Source: Delphinapterus leucas
Taxonomy: Eukaryota > Chordata > Mammalia > Artiodactyla > Monodontidae
DNA: 64,000 nt
Direction of reading: 5' to 3'
Assembly: GCF_002288925.2 (NCBI RefSeq)
Contig: NW_022098043.1
Location: forward strand, 11,355,232-11,419,231
Shown here: positions 23,840 to 62,690 of the stretch, piece after piece
How positions within the stretch are numbered: the first letter of the stretch is position 1
Layout: every line of letters starts with the position of its first letter
Notes under the pieces: generated by a model
What the model was told of the DNA's origin: nothing
Seen by the model: the letters and a program-made list of their open reading frames with translations, nothing else
Databases searched by the model: none
Translations under genes and position numbers: made by a program

Positions 23840-23921
23840 TTAAAGACATTCCTGAGGGCGTGGCTTCGCTGACGTCAGCGCGGGACATGAATGAACAGGA
23901 GCCGGTTCTCACTCAACTTCC
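23840..23921 (+). promoter_or_regulatory. EPHA2: EPHA2 proximal promoter with consensus CRE
   Basis: GC-rich sequence lies directly upstream of exon 1. It contains a perfect palindromic cAMP response element, TGACGTCA, at 23870-23877, and a TTTAAA stretch near 23839 that could act as a weak TATA-like element. The surrounding island is CpG-rich from about 23600 into intron 1 (to about 25400), as expected for a CpG-island promoter. The start site near 23922 is inferred from resemblance to the 5' end of human EPHA2 mRNA (CATTAAG..CTCGGGGCAG). CREB/ATF use is inference. Confidence 0.65.
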
Positions 23922-24040
23922 ATTAAGCGCTCGGGGCAGAAGTTACGCGCAGGCGGCAGGAGGGAGCAGGACATCGAGGCCTGCGCGCGGGCGTGCGGGA
24001 TCCGGGCACGGAGAACCGGGCTGAGAGCAAGGAGCGCGAC

Positions 24041-50599
<26,559 letters not shown>

Positions 50600-51445
50600 G
50601 CCCTGACAGACCTCGTGACCCCCTCAGCTAAGAATACTTGAAGAAACAGACTGGCTTTCCTGCCAGCTCCATGCTGGGCCACCAGGGACCTTATTTATTT
50701 CTAGTCCTTCTTTATTGATGCCACCCTGAGGGCTCTGCTGGGGGGTCTTGGATGATACCTTGGCCTGAGCTGAGGAGATGCTCAGGGACCTTGGGCAGGG
50801 GGGCCTCTTCACCTACAAAGGACAGACAGCCAAGCACTTAGCAGTCACCATCGTTCGTGTTCCCAGCATCCCCTGGGGCAGGAGCCCCGCCAAGGCCTTT
50901 GGACACACACGTGGGACATTGCTAAACTGACCTCCCCTTCGCCATCTCAGGAGGTGGGGCGGTCAGCCTGCAGCAGTCACAGGAGCAGGGTACCTCACGA
51001 GAAGAGGACAAACAGCAGAGTCAGCTGGGCAAGACCCACAGCCGTTCTCCCGTCCCTCTAGTGCCTTCCTCAGCCCCCCAGGCCCCCTCCTCAGCCCCCA
51101 CGGGCCAAACACTTGCTTCCTCGGGGCCCTCACAGGATGCCTGGTTGTGTGGAGGGTTTTTTTTTTTTAAATATATATTTTGTACTTTGTGGAGAGAATG
51201 TGTGTGTGACAGGGGCCCGGCTAGGACTGGGGGCAGACAACGGCCTGCGTCAGACATTCCCAGGCTGGGGGCTGGCCCATCCGGCCTCTCACCCCTTTAG
51301 ACAACATTTTCTACTCTGTCAGTATTAACGATTTTGTTCTGGTGCGTATTTTTCTTCGAACCTTAATTTATTATTATTTTTTATATTTATTGCTAGGAAA
51401 TGACTTATTTCTGCTCTGAAATAAAGTTGCAGACTGTTCAAACAG
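50600..51445 (+). other. EPHA2: EPHA2 3' UTR (unit 1)
   Basis: About 850 nt of 3' UTR follow the stop. It includes an AU-rich TTATTTATTT near 50691, a T-rich/AT stretch at 51159-51182, a second AT-rich segment at 51361-51395, and the polyadenylation hexamer at 51420. The exact end is inferred from the usual 10-30 nt spacing after the hexamer. Confidence 0.85.
51420..51425 (+). terminator. EPHA2: EPHA2 polyadenylation signal AATAAA (unit 1)
   Basis: A canonical AATAAA about 820 nt after the stop, followed by a GT-rich downstream element (51448-51471, GGTTGG..GTGTGTCAG). Cleavage is expected near 51440-51447. The same signal is repeated in unit 2. Confidence 0.9.
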
Positions 51446-53569
51446 TGCGGTTGGAGGGGCTGTGTGTCAGCAGTGGGCGGGGGAGGGCTCACCCCACCCA
51501 GAGTGTTTAAACAGAGCTTCCTACGCGAGGTGCACATGTCATGTAACCCTGGGAATGGGGTGGGTGGAAAGTGGGCGGAGGGCCAGGGGGTGGGCCCTGC
51601 CGAGTCTGGCTTCCATGCCGACAGGCCTCTGTCACCTTTGATCTCAAGGCTTCTGGAGGGCTTGGGGGGTGGGGGTGGGGCGGGGGGGAACGGTGAGAAC
51701 ACCCATCAGCCTCCCTCCCACACATCTCCACGGAGTTGTTGAAATAGATTCTTCATCCACGTAGGGCTCTGAGGTTTACAAAACTTTTCACAAGTTTGGG
51801 CTTGTTGGAGCCTTAGCACTCCGAGTTTTGTGGGTAGCCCCATTTTACAGAAGAAGAAAACTGAGGCCGCGCCCAGTGACAGGGCTTGCCCAAGGCTACA
51901 CAGTGAGTTAGAGGCAGAGGCCAGACTTGAAAGCAGGGCCTTGAATCCCAGTTAGATGCTTTTCTCACAGAGGGGCGACTGAGACTCAGAGGTGTGCAGT
52001 GACTTGCCTGAAGTCACACAGCAGGAAGGAGCAGAGGCTTTGAGGGAAGCCAAAGCCCGGATATTACACCCCAAACCTTCTCCACTGTACCAGGTTGCTG
52101 CCCGGTATGCCAGAGGTTGTTCACAGTGGGCCTTAGGAAGGTGTCACACACGGGTGACCAGAGACAGGACCAGATGAGCAGAAGTGGTCTGGGGCACAGG
52201 AGGAAGCCTTCCTGGAGGAGGTGATCCAGAGCTAAGAGCTCAGGGACAAGTAGGAATTAACCAGTGAAGCATTGGGAGAGGGTGATGCAGGCAGAGTAAA
52301 CTGTGGAGGTAGGAAACCGAGTGATGTTGTAAGGAGGAACCACAAGCAATTTGGTGTTATTAGGGCGTGATGTAGGGTGCTGAAGAGATCTCCAGGGCCT
52401 TGTAAGGCAGTTCCAGGAGTGGGGAATTTAAGTTGAGGGCGATGGGGAGACACTCAAGATTTTAAATAGGAAGAGATGTGATTACAGTGCCCCAAACAGA
52501 AGTCACTGGTAGAGGCAGGCCCAGAACTCGGGCCTCTTGACTCCCAGCCTAGAGCTATGGGGAGACAGGAGACATCCTGGCAAAGTTGGGAGGGCGCTCA
52601 GCTTGCCTTGGGGCCTCAAGGTGCCTACTCTGCCCTGACTCCCTACAGCTGCAGGAGAGCTGCCTCCATGGGGAGCTCTGGGTCCCGGCCCACTGAGCAT
52701 CAGTGTTTCCTGAAGTGTTGGGCGGGGCTGGGGTTGGGAAAGGTAAGAGAGGACAGGGACCAGCTCACCAGACCTTTCTCCCGTTAGCACTGGGCCACCT
52801 GGGTGTGCTGGGCATGGTGGCTGAGTCAGGCCTTCCTGGGACCTGACCCTTGCCTGTCGTGCCCCAGGTGGCCACCGTGGCTCTGTTGCTGGGCTGTGGC
52901 AGCTGCCACCACTGTTGACAAAGCTGTTGGTCCAGCAAGGAGCAAGTCTAGAATCCCCCAGTGGTCTGGGCTGTGAGGGCACCTGAGACCAGGCTCGGTC
53001 CCATTCCCAAAGCGACTCAGCCACCCAATGGCCCCACTGGTGAGCACCAGTGGACACGAGAGGTGGCTCCGCGTGCTGCGGAGGTGGCGGCCTGTGTTCC
53101 CTCGCTCACTCCCTCACAGCGGACGTAAGGCCTACTAAGGGCCTATGACATTGCACAGGCCTGTGGCCTACAGACTGGGTCAAAGGCCAGTGGGCAGCCG
53201 TCTGGAGCCTCCAACAGACTGCACGATTGGCAAGAGGGGAAACTTAATTTTTTAAGTGAAGGCAAACCCAGTTCTCCCCTCTAAAGGGCCTAGAAGCTGT
53301 GAGATCCTGGTAGCAATGAGCACATCCAGCCCCCAGATCTTGGTTCCTAAACACCACTCTCTAATAAAAGGAGTCAGAGCTCCTTAGAGAAATGGCTGAT
53401 TCCAGGGCTGAGGCAAGGGTACCCTGTGAGGGAACGAAGTCAGGAGACCCTTCCTCCTCTGGAGACATCCTCTTAGCACCTGTCCTTTGTGTAGCGCTGA
53501 AGGTTGTGTGTCGTGCCTAAGGAAGGAGGCCAACCCCGCTGTTTCGGGGGCACCCCTTCTCTCCTCTAG

Positions 53570-54034
<465 letters not shown>

Positions 54035-54305
54035 TAACGTGTTTTAACTCATTTAAACAACTTAGGAGTTGGGTCCTGTAGTCATCCCCCTTTTGTAGAT
54101 GAGGAAACAGACGTAGGGTGATTAAGTGTCTTTGTGCTGGCAAGTGGCCAGGCTGGGACTGTGACTCTGAAAACCTGACTGTCTTAACATTTGGTTATTT
54201 TGTAGTAGCTGGTGGTGGGGTGCTCAGTAGAAGCAGAGGGGTGGCAGGAGCTATAGACGCTGACTGCTCCCGACACATCAGGCAGACTCCCGGAAGCCTA
54301 CCTGA

Positions 54306-54593
<288 letters not shown>

Positions 54594-57500
54594 TGAGTCT
54601 GCGCTCGGCCCCGCCCGTGCCTGCCCTCTCCCGCCTCCCGCCTCCCCAGGCTGCCTCTGGCTCCACCACCCATCTGCTCTTCTCTCTACCTTCCCAACGC
54701 TCCCCTCTCTTCTCTTTCTCTCTCCTTCTCTTTTGGGGAGGGTGGCTTTGCAGGAAGGGCAGAACCAGGCTGGCAGCCAGCAATTCTGGTCACTTACTCG
54801 TGGCTCCGTCCTCTTCCTACATCTTTTTTCCACAGCGAGAAAATAATAGTAATTGTGATCATAACCGTAGCATTTATCGTGGGCTGTGCCAGCTCTGTGC
54901 CTGAGCACTTTGAATCAGCCCTCATGATAACTTGGCAGGTGGTTCCCGTCAGTAGTCCCACTGGGCACGTCAGAAACAGTACAGCCCAGGGTCCATGGCC
55001 ATTTGGGGGATTCCAGCCCTGGTCAGTCAGGGTCCAGAGCTCAGGGACCATGGAGGTCATTAGTGGAGAAACTGAGGCTCAGAGAGGTTACACGGCTTAC
55101 TCCAGGTCACACAGTTTGTAGCTGAGAAAAGAAAGGCTTCACTTCACAGCCATCACCTGGTTGAATTCCCTATTTGCCTTGTGAATAGGTGCTATTATTA
55201 CTTCCCTATTTAAGTAGGAAAACTGAGGCTGAGAGGTTACATAGGTTGCCCGAGGTCACGCAGCCAGTTAGGGGCAGCGTTCCTCTCCAGGACGCTGAGA
55301 AGAAATGGGCAGAGCCCTTGGACTTCCCTGGCTGATGCCGGGGAGAGAGGGCACCAGGCCAGCCCATCCCAGGCACCTCTCCCTGTGTGGTTGACTCTCA
55401 GCTCTGCGGTCCAGCTTGGCAAGAAGTGGCAGTTACCCCTTACCCTGGCCCTGGGTTCTGCCTTTTGTCAGGCTGCCCTATGGGAGCTCTTCTCTCCTCC
55501 CAGCTCCAGCATCAGGGACCCTTCCCGGCATGGACTTGGCATGGACACCTCCTCCCACCCCAGGAGGGAGAAGACATTACCCTCTTAGCTTTTTGTGCTT
55601 CTAAAAATACTGTTAGTTCCCAATAGCCCAGCTTGTGTAAGGTCCAAGGTCATGGTGGGAATGAGCCTTGGGGCTGAGAGGTTTTGGGAATCACATGGGA
55701 AGGGATGACCCAGGCGTCCCACAGTTCTGGGTCACAGTTCTGGGATTTGGGCCTGTGTCTGAACATTCTCCAAGGCCTCTGAAAACTGCTCAACTGGGCT
55801 TCTGACCTGCTGCTAAAGGCCTCTCAGACTAGGCCCCAGCCTGTCCCGGGGGAAGGCTGGGATGAAAGTCAGGCAGGGACAGAGCTGACCAGAGGGCAGC
55901 ACGGAAATGTGGAGAGAAGAGACGGGCCCCAGGATATATTTTGTTTCCAGCCAACTGCAGGGTCCAAAGCTTGGGCTCTGCAGTCACACCTGGGTTCGAG
56001 CCCACACTGGCCACTCCCTAGCCGGTGGTTTTGGTCAAATTAGGCTCCATCTTTGAACCTTGGTTTCTGTTTCCCCATTGTGGGGATTGCATGGGTGCAA
56101 TACAGATGATATGCCTGGTACGCAGTGAGGGCTTAACCCATGTCACTCTTCCCCTTTCCTCCATGCCCTTGCTTTCCACCCATAGCCTGCAGGCAAATAC
56201 CAGGGTTCCTCGGCTCCCTCCTCTAACCTGGGAACCTGGAACGGCCCCCTTTGCCCCTCCAGGAGCTCCCACTGAGGACAGTACAGTTTCTCTTCTGGGT
56301 GAGCAGAGCTGAGGGCACGGAGAAGTGCATACAGGAAACACATGTTCGTAGAAGCTTCCCGAAATAGCCCGGGGTGCTCCTCGGCCAATTCCTTTCCCAC
56401 GAGCAGGAAGGAGCAGGGACGGGGCTGTCTTGGATCGGTGGAGGGTGTGTGTGCTGTGTTTTGAAAAGGCCTGCATAAAGGCAGGAAGTCATTCCACGCT
56501 GCTTCTCCTCCCATCAGCTCCACTGGTGCTCAGATCTGGGGCCTGTGTGACTCACATCACTGCCTCCTTCAGTACTTCAATTAAATGAAAGAAAGGGGGG
56601 TCTCAAAGTGCTTTTTCACCCCGAAAGCTCTGTCTACACATGCTGTGGATCCCAGTGCGAGGCTCTGAGCCGCTCTCAGAATTCAGCCCTTCTGGGATGG
56701 GGTCTGGATTTCGCCTTCAATGCCCTTACCCCCGCCTTTGCCTCCCTGCTTCCTTTGGCCCCTCCCAGGGGGCTGGCCGCTCGGTTCCCTGTGGTCCCAC
56801 AGTGGCCACCTTTTCTCGTCTTGAGCATTCACCGTGTTATTTTGGACTCACTTGAGTTTCTAGCTGGAGTAGTGAGTGGTTCTAAATGTGTTTCGAGGAG
56901 CTAATGAAAGCAGTGGATGTTACACCCCAGAAAAATACCCAGTCCAACAAAAGGCCCATCCAGTGTGTGAGGCTGTGGCTACAGCGTCCCGAGAAGGCGT
57001 GGGGACACTGGCTGATGGGTCTTCTGGTCTCCGAGTGCCCTCAGCACAGGCGTGGCGCTGATGGGATGTTTGCTGAGAGGATGAAAGATCAGGCCACCTC
57101 TCCCTCCACTCTCCTTGCACCAAGGGCCAGAGCACAGTCGGTGCTCACCGGGGAGATTGTGGCCTTTGAATTCCCTGCGGCCGGGGCTGGCCTTGCGAGT
57201 GCTCAGGAAGAAGGTGGCCTCAGTCATGTGCTTCCCCACCCCTGTGATGGGAGTTGATCCAAGGAAGTGACTGCCTTGGATCTCAGAGTGGGGAACTGAG
57301 GCTGGGGCAGGAACAGACTTGCAAGAGGCCGCAGGCATTGGCCGGTCTGGGAGCCTCATCCTGTGTGTGTCCCTGTTTATAGTTAGGAAGTGAGGCAGGG
57401 AAGGTTTGGGGGGCTTTGTGTTGGAAGAGACTGGGGCTGGGGCAGGTGGCTTAGAAGCATCTAATCAGAGCCTCCTATTTTACGTATAAAGAAACTGTGG

Positions 57501-58994
57501 CCCAAAGACAGGACAGGACCCACCCGAGGCTCTGGTGGAATCCAGGACTAGAATTCGGCCTCCTGCCTCCCAGCCCAGGACTCCTCCTCCTACATGGACC
57601 TCAGAAGCACCCTCAGCTCCCGCCCTGTCAGGTTAACTTCACCAACCTGGGAGAGGGGCCCCAGGCAGCCTGGGCAATGGCTCAGTCGCCACTAAAGCAT
57701 TCATTCAATCATTCATTCATTCGGCAGACACTCCTTGAGGGCCTACTGTTTACCAGGCCTGTCCTGGACCTTGGGAGGGGCTGGGAGTGAGGGGATGAGC
57801 CTGGGGCACTAGGCCCTACCGTTGCTCTGCTATAGCTAACATAACCCACTGGTCCTTAAACCATACATCAGGGTCTTTGGGATCTGATCAAATGCAGACT
57901 CCCTGCCCCGCCTTCAGAACTTCAAAGTCAGTGAGTCTGGAGTTGGGCCCAGGATCCTGCCTTTTCAGTAAGTGCCTCCTTCCCTGCTGGTCCGAATACG
58001 TATCTGGGAGCCACACTTAGACACCTACAGGTATGGGGAAAACAGTGCTTCTTTTCCAACACCCTCAACTGTATAGGTTAGAAATGGCGCTGTAGTGTTG
58101 GGTTAGGAAGCTCTCCCAGATGTCTGACTCCTGGCCTTCCTGCTTCAGTCCCTGAGCCGCCCTCCCACACACCTGAAAGTCATGTCTCCGGAACTGCAAA
58201 TAGGAGCTTGCACCATATAGTTAGCTCCCTTTAGTTAGAGCCAGGAGAGGGCCCATAAAAACCTGGGTGTTTTCATGGGTTTGGGCTGGTGGACGAGGAT
58301 GGTGAAGGAGGAAACTCCCAGAGTAAGCAGTAAGGTCCGCTCCAGGGCTCTTGGAGTGTAAGTGGTTTTACAAGGGGATGGAGGGGCATGGAAAGGAGGG
58401 GGAGGGAAGGGCTATGGGCTCCTGGGCACGTCTTTCTATCTGGTACTAATGCCACCTTACCCCTCTGCCACTAGTATCCGGGATCTCCCACTCTCCAGTT
58501 AGGCACTGTTATCCCATTTTACAGGTGAGGAAATTGAGGTCCCTAAAGGGAAAACCCCTACCTCAGGGTAACCTAGTCACTGGATCTGGTCACCTGAAAG
58601 GCCCTCCCATTAAAGACCAGCAGAACTTTAACCTCTGATGGTCCCTCAGCAAGGATCTCCTGAGTCCTTCCTCCGTTATGAGAACTTGGAGGGAGTGGAG
58701 GTGAAATAAGGCGATGGCTGTGACGAGACCTTGGGCAGAGAGCTTTGAGCGACACCCCCAGAGGGTCCCTGGCATCTGGTGATGGCATCAGTGCTGCCTG
58801 GGGAGGAGCCTTACCTGGGGACAGACCCCAGGGTGGGGGAGGGAAGCCTTTGTTCACAGCTGGCTTGATTCAGCTCCTCCACCTCTTAGCCTGCGTCACT
58901 TTGGGCAAATCACTTCGCCTCTTTGAGCCTCAGTTTTCTAGTCTGCAAAATGGGGGCAAAAACAGCACCTACCATAGATTTTGTGCAGATTTGA

Positions 58995-59339
<345 letters not shown>

Positions 59340-60159
59340 GCCCTGACAGACCTCGTGACCCCCTCAGCTAAGAATACTTGAAGAAACAGACTGGCTTTCC
59401 TGCCAGCTCCATGCTGGGCCACCAGGGACCTTATTTATTTCTAGTCCTTCTTTATTGATGCCACCCTGAGGGCTCTGCTGGGGGGTCTTGGATGATACCT
59501 TGGCCTGAGCTGAGGAGATGCTCAGGGACCTTGGGCAGGGGGGCCTCTTCACCTACAAAGGACAGACAGCCAAGCACTTAGCAGTCACCATCGTTCGTGT
59601 TCCCAGCATCCCCTGGGGCAGGAGCCCCGCCAAGGCCTTTGGACACACACGTGGGACATTGCTAAACTGACCTCCCCTTCGCCGTCTCAGGAGGTGGGGC
59701 GGTCAGCCTGCAGCAGTCACAGGAGCAGGGTACCTCACGAGAAGAGGACAAACAGCAGAGTCAGCTGGGCAAGACCCACAGCCGTTCTCCCGTCCCTCTA
59801 GTGCCTTCCTCAGCCCCCCAGGCCCCCTCCTCAGCCCCCACGGGCCAAACACTTGCTTCCTCGGGGCCCTCACAGGATGCCTGGTTGTGTGGAGGGTTTT
59901 TTTTTTTTAAATATATATTTTGTACTTTGTGGAGAGAATGTGTGTGTGACAGGGGCCCGGCTAGGACTGGGGGCAGACAACGGCCTGCGTCAGACATTCC
60001 CAGGCTGGGGGCTGGCCCATCCGGCCTCTCACCCCTTTAGACAACATTTTCTACTCTGTCAGTATTAACGATTTTGTTCTGGTGCGTATTTTTCTTCGAA
60101 CCTTAATTTATTATTATTTTTTATATTTATTGCTAGGAAATGACTTATTTCTGCTCTGA

Positions 60160-60165
60160 AATAAA
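60160..60165 (+). terminator. Duplicate polyadenylation signal AATAAA (unit 2)
   Basis: Copy of the EPHA2 hexamer at the expected offset. It would only matter for transcripts that read through the first signal at 51420. Confidence 0.8.
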
Positions 60166-62155
60166 GTTGCAGACTGTTCAAACAGTGCGGTTGGAGGGGC
60201 TGTGTGTCAGCAGTGGGCGGGGGAGGGCTCACCCCACCCAGAGTGTTTAAACAGAGCTTCCTACGCGAGGTGCACATGTCATGTAACCCTGGGAATGGGG
60301 TGGGTGGAAAGTGGGCGGAGGGCCAGGGGGTGGGCCCTGCCGAGTCTGGCTTCCATGCCGACAGGCCTCTGTCACCTTTGATCTCAAGGCTTCTGGAGGG
60401 CTTGGGGGGGGGGGGGGGGGCGGGGGGGAACGGTGAGAACACCCATCAGCCTCCCTCCCACACATCTCCACGGAGTTGTTGAAATAGATTCTTCATCCAC
60501 GTAGGGCTCTGAGGTTTACAAAACTTTTCACAAGTTTGGGCTTGTTGGAGCCTTAGCACTCCGAGTTTTGTGGGTAGCCCCATTTTACAGAAGAAGAAAA
60601 CTGAGGCCGCGCCCAGTGACAGGGCTTGCCCAAGGCTACACAGTGAGTTAGAGGCAGAGGCCAGACTTGAAAGCAGGGCCTTGAATCCCAGTTAGATGCT
60701 TTTCTCACAGAGGGGCGACTGAGACTCAGAGGTGTGCAGTGACTTGCCTGAAGTCACACAGCAGGAAGGAGCAGAGGCTTTGAGGGAAGCCAAAGCCCGG
60801 ATATTACACCCCAAACCTTCTCCACTGTACCAGGTTGCTGCCCGGTATGCCAGAGGTTGTTCACAGTGGGCCTTAGGAAGGTGTCACACACGGGTGACCA
60901 GAGACAGGACCAGATGAGCAGAAGTGGTCTGGGGCACAGGAGGAAGCCTTCCTGGAGGAGGTGATCCAGAGCTAAGAGCTCAGGGACAAGTAGGAATTAA
61001 CCAGTGAAGCATTGGGAGAGGGTGATGCAGGCAGAGTAAACTGTGGAGGTAGGAAACCGAGTGATGTTGTAAGGAGGAACCACAAGCAATTTGGTGTTAT
61101 TAGGGCGTGATGTAGGGTGCTGAAGAGATCTCCAGGGCCTTGTAAGGCAGTTCCAGGAGTGGGGAATTTAAGTTGAGGGCGATGGGGAGACACTCAAGAT
61201 TTTAAATAGGAAGAGATGTGATTACAGTGCCCCAAACAGAAGTCACTGGTAGAGGCAGGCCCAGAACTCGGGCCTCTTGACTCCCAGCCTAGAGCTATGG
61301 GGAGACAGGAGACATCCTGGCAAAGTTGGGAGGGCGCTCAGCTTGCCTTGGGGCCTCAAGGTGCCTACTCTGCCCTGACTCCCTACAGCTGCAGGAGAGC
61401 TGCCTCCATGGGGAGCTCTGGGTCCCGGCCCACTGAGCATCAGTGTTTCCTGAAGTGTTGGGCGGGGCTGGGGTTGGGAAAGGTAAGAGAGGACAGGGAC
61501 CAGCTCACCAGACCTTTCTCCCGTTAGCACTGGGCCACCTGGGTGTGCTGGGCATGGTGGCTGAGTCAGGCCTTCCTGGGACCTGACCCTTGCCTGTCGT
61601 GCCCCAGGTGGCCACCGTGGCTCTGTTGCTGGGCTGTGGCAGCTGCCACCACTGTTGACAAAGCTGTTGGTCCAGCAAGGAGCAAGTCTAGAATCCCCCA
61701 GTGGTCTGGGCTGTGAGGGCACCTGAGACCAGGCTCGGTCCCATTCCCAAAGCGACTCAGCCACCCAATGGCCCCACTGGTGAGCACCAGTGGACACGAG
61801 AGGTGGCTCCGCGTGCTGCGGAGGTGGCGGCCTGTGTTCCCTCGCTCACTCCCTCACAGCGGACGTAAGGCCTACTAAGGGCCTATGACATTGCACAGGC
61901 CTGTGGCCTACAGACTGGGTCAAAGGCCAGTGGGCAGCCGTCTGGAGCCTCCAACAGACTGCACGATTGGCAAGAGGGGAAACTTAATTTTTTAAGTGAA
62001 GGCAAACCCAGTTCTCCCCTCTAAAGGGCCTAGAAGCTGTGAGATCCTGGTAGCAATGAGCACATCCAGCCCCCAGATCTTGGTTCCTAAACACCACTCT
62101 CTAATAAAAGGAGTCAGAGCTCCTTAGAGAAATGGCTGATTCCAGGGCTGAGGCA

Positions 62156-62690
62156 GGGAAAAATGCAAGATGAGTCTGGAGCATCTTGCAGTGCTAGAGA
62201 GTAGGGAAATGCTCAAAAAATAAACAGGTGGTGGGATATCAGAACAGGAGCCAACCTGAAAGAGATCCCAATGGCCAAACCTAAACCAGGATGAGCAACG
62301 GAGCAAATAACAGAATTAGATTATCATCCAAAGTATAAAATAAATATCCATGAGTCCGTACTGATATAATGATTGAAGAAATAAATAAATGGGGGAGACT
62401 AGACACATCTCCCTTTTTTTTTTTTTTTTTTTTTAGACACATCTCCCTTACAGAAGAATTTCAAGTAATTCATGTAGGTTTTCCCCCTCCAGGAGGTGGA
62501 GCTTAGTCCCCCACTTCTCTGAGTGTGGACTGGACCTAGTGAAACCCTCCAAAGAAAGGAAGTATAAAAAGGGTTTAAAAAAAAAAAGAAAGAAAAAGAA
62601 AAAAATGTTTACAGTAGAGAAACCTGGCAAACACCACCATAACTAGGTTAACATCATCAGTGTAAAAACAAACAAACAAACCCAGGAATA
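62156..62690 (+). mobile_element. Old interspersed repeat, probably the 3' end of an L1M-type LINE
   Basis: AT-rich sequence directly after the duplication. Segments such as CATGAGTCCGTACTGATATA, CTTACAGAAGAATTTCAAGT, AGGAGGTGGAGCTTAGTCCC and AGAAACCTGGCAAACACCAC resemble a common mammalian repeat 3' region as I recall it; the family name is uncertain. It contains the T21 insertion and an A-rich expansion at 62574-62604. Confidence 0.55.
62400..62449 (-). mobile_element. Tail-only retroinsertion (T21 between 13-16 bp direct repeats)
   Basis: AGACACATCTCCC is at 62401-62413 and 62435-62447, extendable to TAGACACATCTCCCTT on both sides. 21 T lie at 62414-62434. The insertion splits an older interspersed repeat (62156-62690) that reads through normally once the tract and one direct repeat are removed. 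Confidence 0.78.

Noticed and set aside
51150..51200. T-tract with a 7-bp flanking repeat (TGTGGAG) in the 3' UTR as a possible tail-only insertion
   Set aside because: The direct repeat is too short, and a similar T-rich segment appears to be part of the ordinary EPHA2 3' UTR in other mammals.
62574..62604. A-rich tract as a fourth tail-only insertion
   Set aside because: Only a 5-bp flanking repeat (GTTTA). The host repeat is already A-rich at this point, so local expansion is simpler.
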